In this document: positions 7,001-7,128 of the stretch, piece after piece
Position numbering within the stretch: position 1 is the first letter of the stretch
How the letters are laid out: each line of letters begins with the position of its first letter
NCBI GenBank assembly: GCA_001940645.1
Contig: MDVS01000088.1
Coordinates: 1-7,128, forward strand
Direction: 5' to 3'
Source of the DNA: Candidatus Heimdallarchaeota archaeon LC_3
Lineage (GTDB): Archaea > Asgardarchaeota > Heimdallarchaeia > Hodarchaeales > LC-3
DNA: 7,128 nucleotides
The notes under the pieces: model-generated
What the model saw: only the letters and a program-made list of their open reading frames with translations
The model's database searches: none
Told to the model about the DNA's origin: nothing
Program-made: the position numbers and the translations under genes

Positions 7001-7128
7001 AAACCCTCCAACACAGGATCAATAATTTTAATTGAAAATCAACTTCCTAATGGGACTTATCAAATAATAATTCAACCAAATGCGACTGGAACATTCAATT
7101 TACAATTTTCATTTGACCAGTTTGGTTA
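4055..7128 (+). CDS. Secreted, sequon-rich surface protein with Ig-like modules (3' end cut)
   Basis: The frame is open for 1024 codons and leaves the window after Gly-TA, so the true length is unknown. Residues 1-19 are basic (MFLSKKSFNQKKVNK), followed by a hydrophobic helix at about 20-40 (LVSIIFLIIISVQAIGMGII), a signal peptide or anchor. Met18 (codon at 4106) is an equally good start by signal-peptide shape. Residues 41-200 are hydrophilic, rich in Asn, Lys, Glu and Ser. Residues about 205-348 look like a jelly-roll-like domain. The rest is Ser/Thr/Asn-rich beta structure with Ig-like modules. I count about 53 N-X-S/T sequons by hand and no cysteine at all, both usual for archaeal envelope proteins. 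There are no catalytic motifs. A role as an S-layer-associated, adhesion or other extracellular protein is inferred; no exact family is recognised. CAGGATT just before the ATG is a poor Shine-Dalgarno match. Any C-terminal anchor lies beyond the edge. Confidence 0.88.
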   Translation, partial: MFLSKKSFNQKKVNKLSMKLVSIIFLIIISVQAIGMGIIINENNIFPIQETKKGLKDLKDNEISPTEKLENLNTETSYNHKNREINDDFIESSEDSVKLGSKDQNPLKKPLFSQIPTYKENNLNTQIKANESFILSKDGLNLNTTGSFDDSSLKDTTTIDFPSNGFTNFSQSYTIDNITASYNYSHIEYEAVGLSSIFTSKYEGGLGIQSVSTSFSVTEEIVNLTTIRLTYVRSGSPNGVVYISGDNSGVPNNTILGGQTIALEDYSGQNVTVSFSNPITLTKGTYHIVLNDTSSGSEFDWFDYYYIKDTGSPADNDDEANMYRIGWAGGGWTATNGDLYFSYEFIQLNDTDSSQLKEYITSPEEVDLSYNGTSLTAFSSSNLLLNGNIAEFDSNTSVTFDLQYTINYNSDSNPINLTTSFLIINGSSPIWNNSFTHNSIPSGSYTVSKRNITVYDVPIDWNGTNIYQNNSLFTDDPDSNSSISYTNGSSILKIQLDQQMDTYNWLIQFNSPNYINSLTLIQNNSQILAPRYQINSSDTLTINADLNSSLSGTNGSLFIYDYNDVLNHSQIDQSINLETNSLNFTVWDLTSLSNQSNINGTYNIVAQWLDSTQTKIGYLGVNIDIITQTEISGSTDNSEYVTGEPIQLSGNFSSFLNGTILDSVNMTYLIGWNSSVGIMSQSGSHITYTEAISTSSAPAGLTNITIYASLAGHVNRSITIPFRMIRNTTLNYLANNSISTSLTVYYNDKIALDIYYNDTSGAVSSSSVLVNGTPTFEETNDTYTLTFDTSTIPYSTTFVLNITASRTDYVSRELLVTFDLEETFTDINNVSTQINNSIIEQYFSNSSVDAIEIKLEYFDSRHNSIINSANLFDNSSSSDISINYNENVINNTWTIELDPKKSGTFPIVFTFDKSGYLPSSVIYTFQINITLTEIIIGGNDQFSSNGSTISVYYHNGTKDNISILMTFNDTIYNQILENATFTKPSNTGSIILIENQLPNGTYQIIIQPNATGTFNLQFSFDQFG
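4106..4174 (+). other. Signal peptide / N-terminal membrane helix of the surface protein
   Basis: The segment starts at the internal ATG (Met18) and covers MKLVSIIFLIIISVQAIGMG and the following Ile residues up to about residue 40. It has a positive Lys followed by roughly 18 apolar residues, ending in small residues (Val-Gln-Ala, then Ile-Gly) that could form a signal peptidase site near residue 33. There is no lipobox cysteine, so it is not a lipoprotein. Whether it is cleaved or stays as an anchor cannot be decided from sequence alone. Confidence 0.75.
4667..5098 (+). other. Jelly-roll-like beta domain in the surface protein (about residues 205-348)
   Basis: The pattern starts with VSTSFSVTEEIVNLTTIRLTYV, continues with a GSPNGVVYISGDNSGVPNNTIL stretch and SFSNPITLTKGTYHIVLND, and closes with GWAGGGWTATNGDLYFSYEF. 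This is the order of elements seen in a widespread extracellular beta-sandwich: strands around a Val-Tyr-Ile core, a G-x-P-N loop, an L-x-x-G-T-Y-x-x-V-L strand, and a final GGGW...DLYFSY strand. Such domains are often associated with surface anchoring or carbohydrate binding. The match is by eye, so the family name and binding function are left open. Confidence 0.5.
6230..7128 (+). repeat. Three diverged tandem Ig-like modules in the surface protein
   Basis: Residues 726-822, 823-930 and 931-1024 form three successive units of about 95-108 residues. Each opens with a sequon-bearing Asn-Thr or Asn-Ile strand, then carries an alternating hydrophobic strand (LTVYYNDKIALDIYYND; AIEIKLEYFD; ISVYYHNGTKDNISILMTFND). 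Each closes with a Y/W-T-I/L or Y-Q-I strand (DTYTLTFDTS; NTWTIELDPK; GTYQIIIQPN) and a final aromatic strand (DYVSRELLVTF; GYLPSSVIYTF; FNLQFSF). Sequence identity between units is low, so this is protein-level duplication and leaves no DNA repeat. The third unit runs into the window edge. Earlier parts of the protein (residues about 430-720) may hold further, more diverged units. Confidence 0.5.

Noticed and set aside
4055..7128. The surface protein as a protease, glycosidase or toxin.
   Set aside because: No catalytic signature, metal-binding His motif or cysteine is visible; the sequence is structural beta modules throughout.
1..7128. A defence island, CRISPR array, mobile element or biosynthetic cluster.
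   Set aside because: No direct repeats with spacers, transposase, integrase, nuclease, toxin-antitoxin or pathway enzymes were found; the three genes are a permease, a central-metabolism enzyme and an envelope protein.

Overview
This 7.1 kb window is strongly AT-rich. It holds three protein genes: one cut by the left edge, one complete, and one cut by the right edge. I see no rRNA, tRNA, CRISPR array, insertion sequence or prophage gene. The genes overlap little, AGA/AGG dominate the arginine codons, and Shine-Dalgarno sites are weak. The last gene is a very long, cysteine-free secreted protein with about 50 N-glycosylation sequons and tandem Ig-like beta modules. Together these suggest an archaeon, quite possibly an Asgard (Promethearchaeota/Lokiarchaeia-like) lineage. 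This is an inference from style; the window has no phylogenetic marker that settles it.

Layout. Complement(<1..947) encodes a ten-helix EamA/DMT-family permease that lacks only its last few residues. A divergent intergenic region (948-1114) separates it from 1115-3811, a complete phosphoenolpyruvate carboxylase of the long bacterial type (898 aa from the preferred start). All major catalytic blocks are present and it ends in the family's C-terminal Asn-Thr-Gly. A 243-bp AT-rich spacer (3812-4054) follows; it contains T-rich terminator-like sequence and the likely promoter region of the next gene. From 4055 to the right edge runs an open frame of 1024 codons for a secreted, heavily sequon-bearing surface protein. 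It has an N-terminal signal/anchor helix, a hydrophilic linker, a jelly-roll-like domain, and then repeated beta-sandwich modules.

The three genes do not form an evident operon or pathway. The carboxylase is central metabolism (PEP to oxaloacetate, anaplerotic), the permease exports or imports an unknown small metabolite, and the surface protein belongs to the cell envelope. Most of the interest lies in the surface protein and in a few substitutions at conserved positions of the carboxylase. I found no convincing evidence of a new multi-gene system here.
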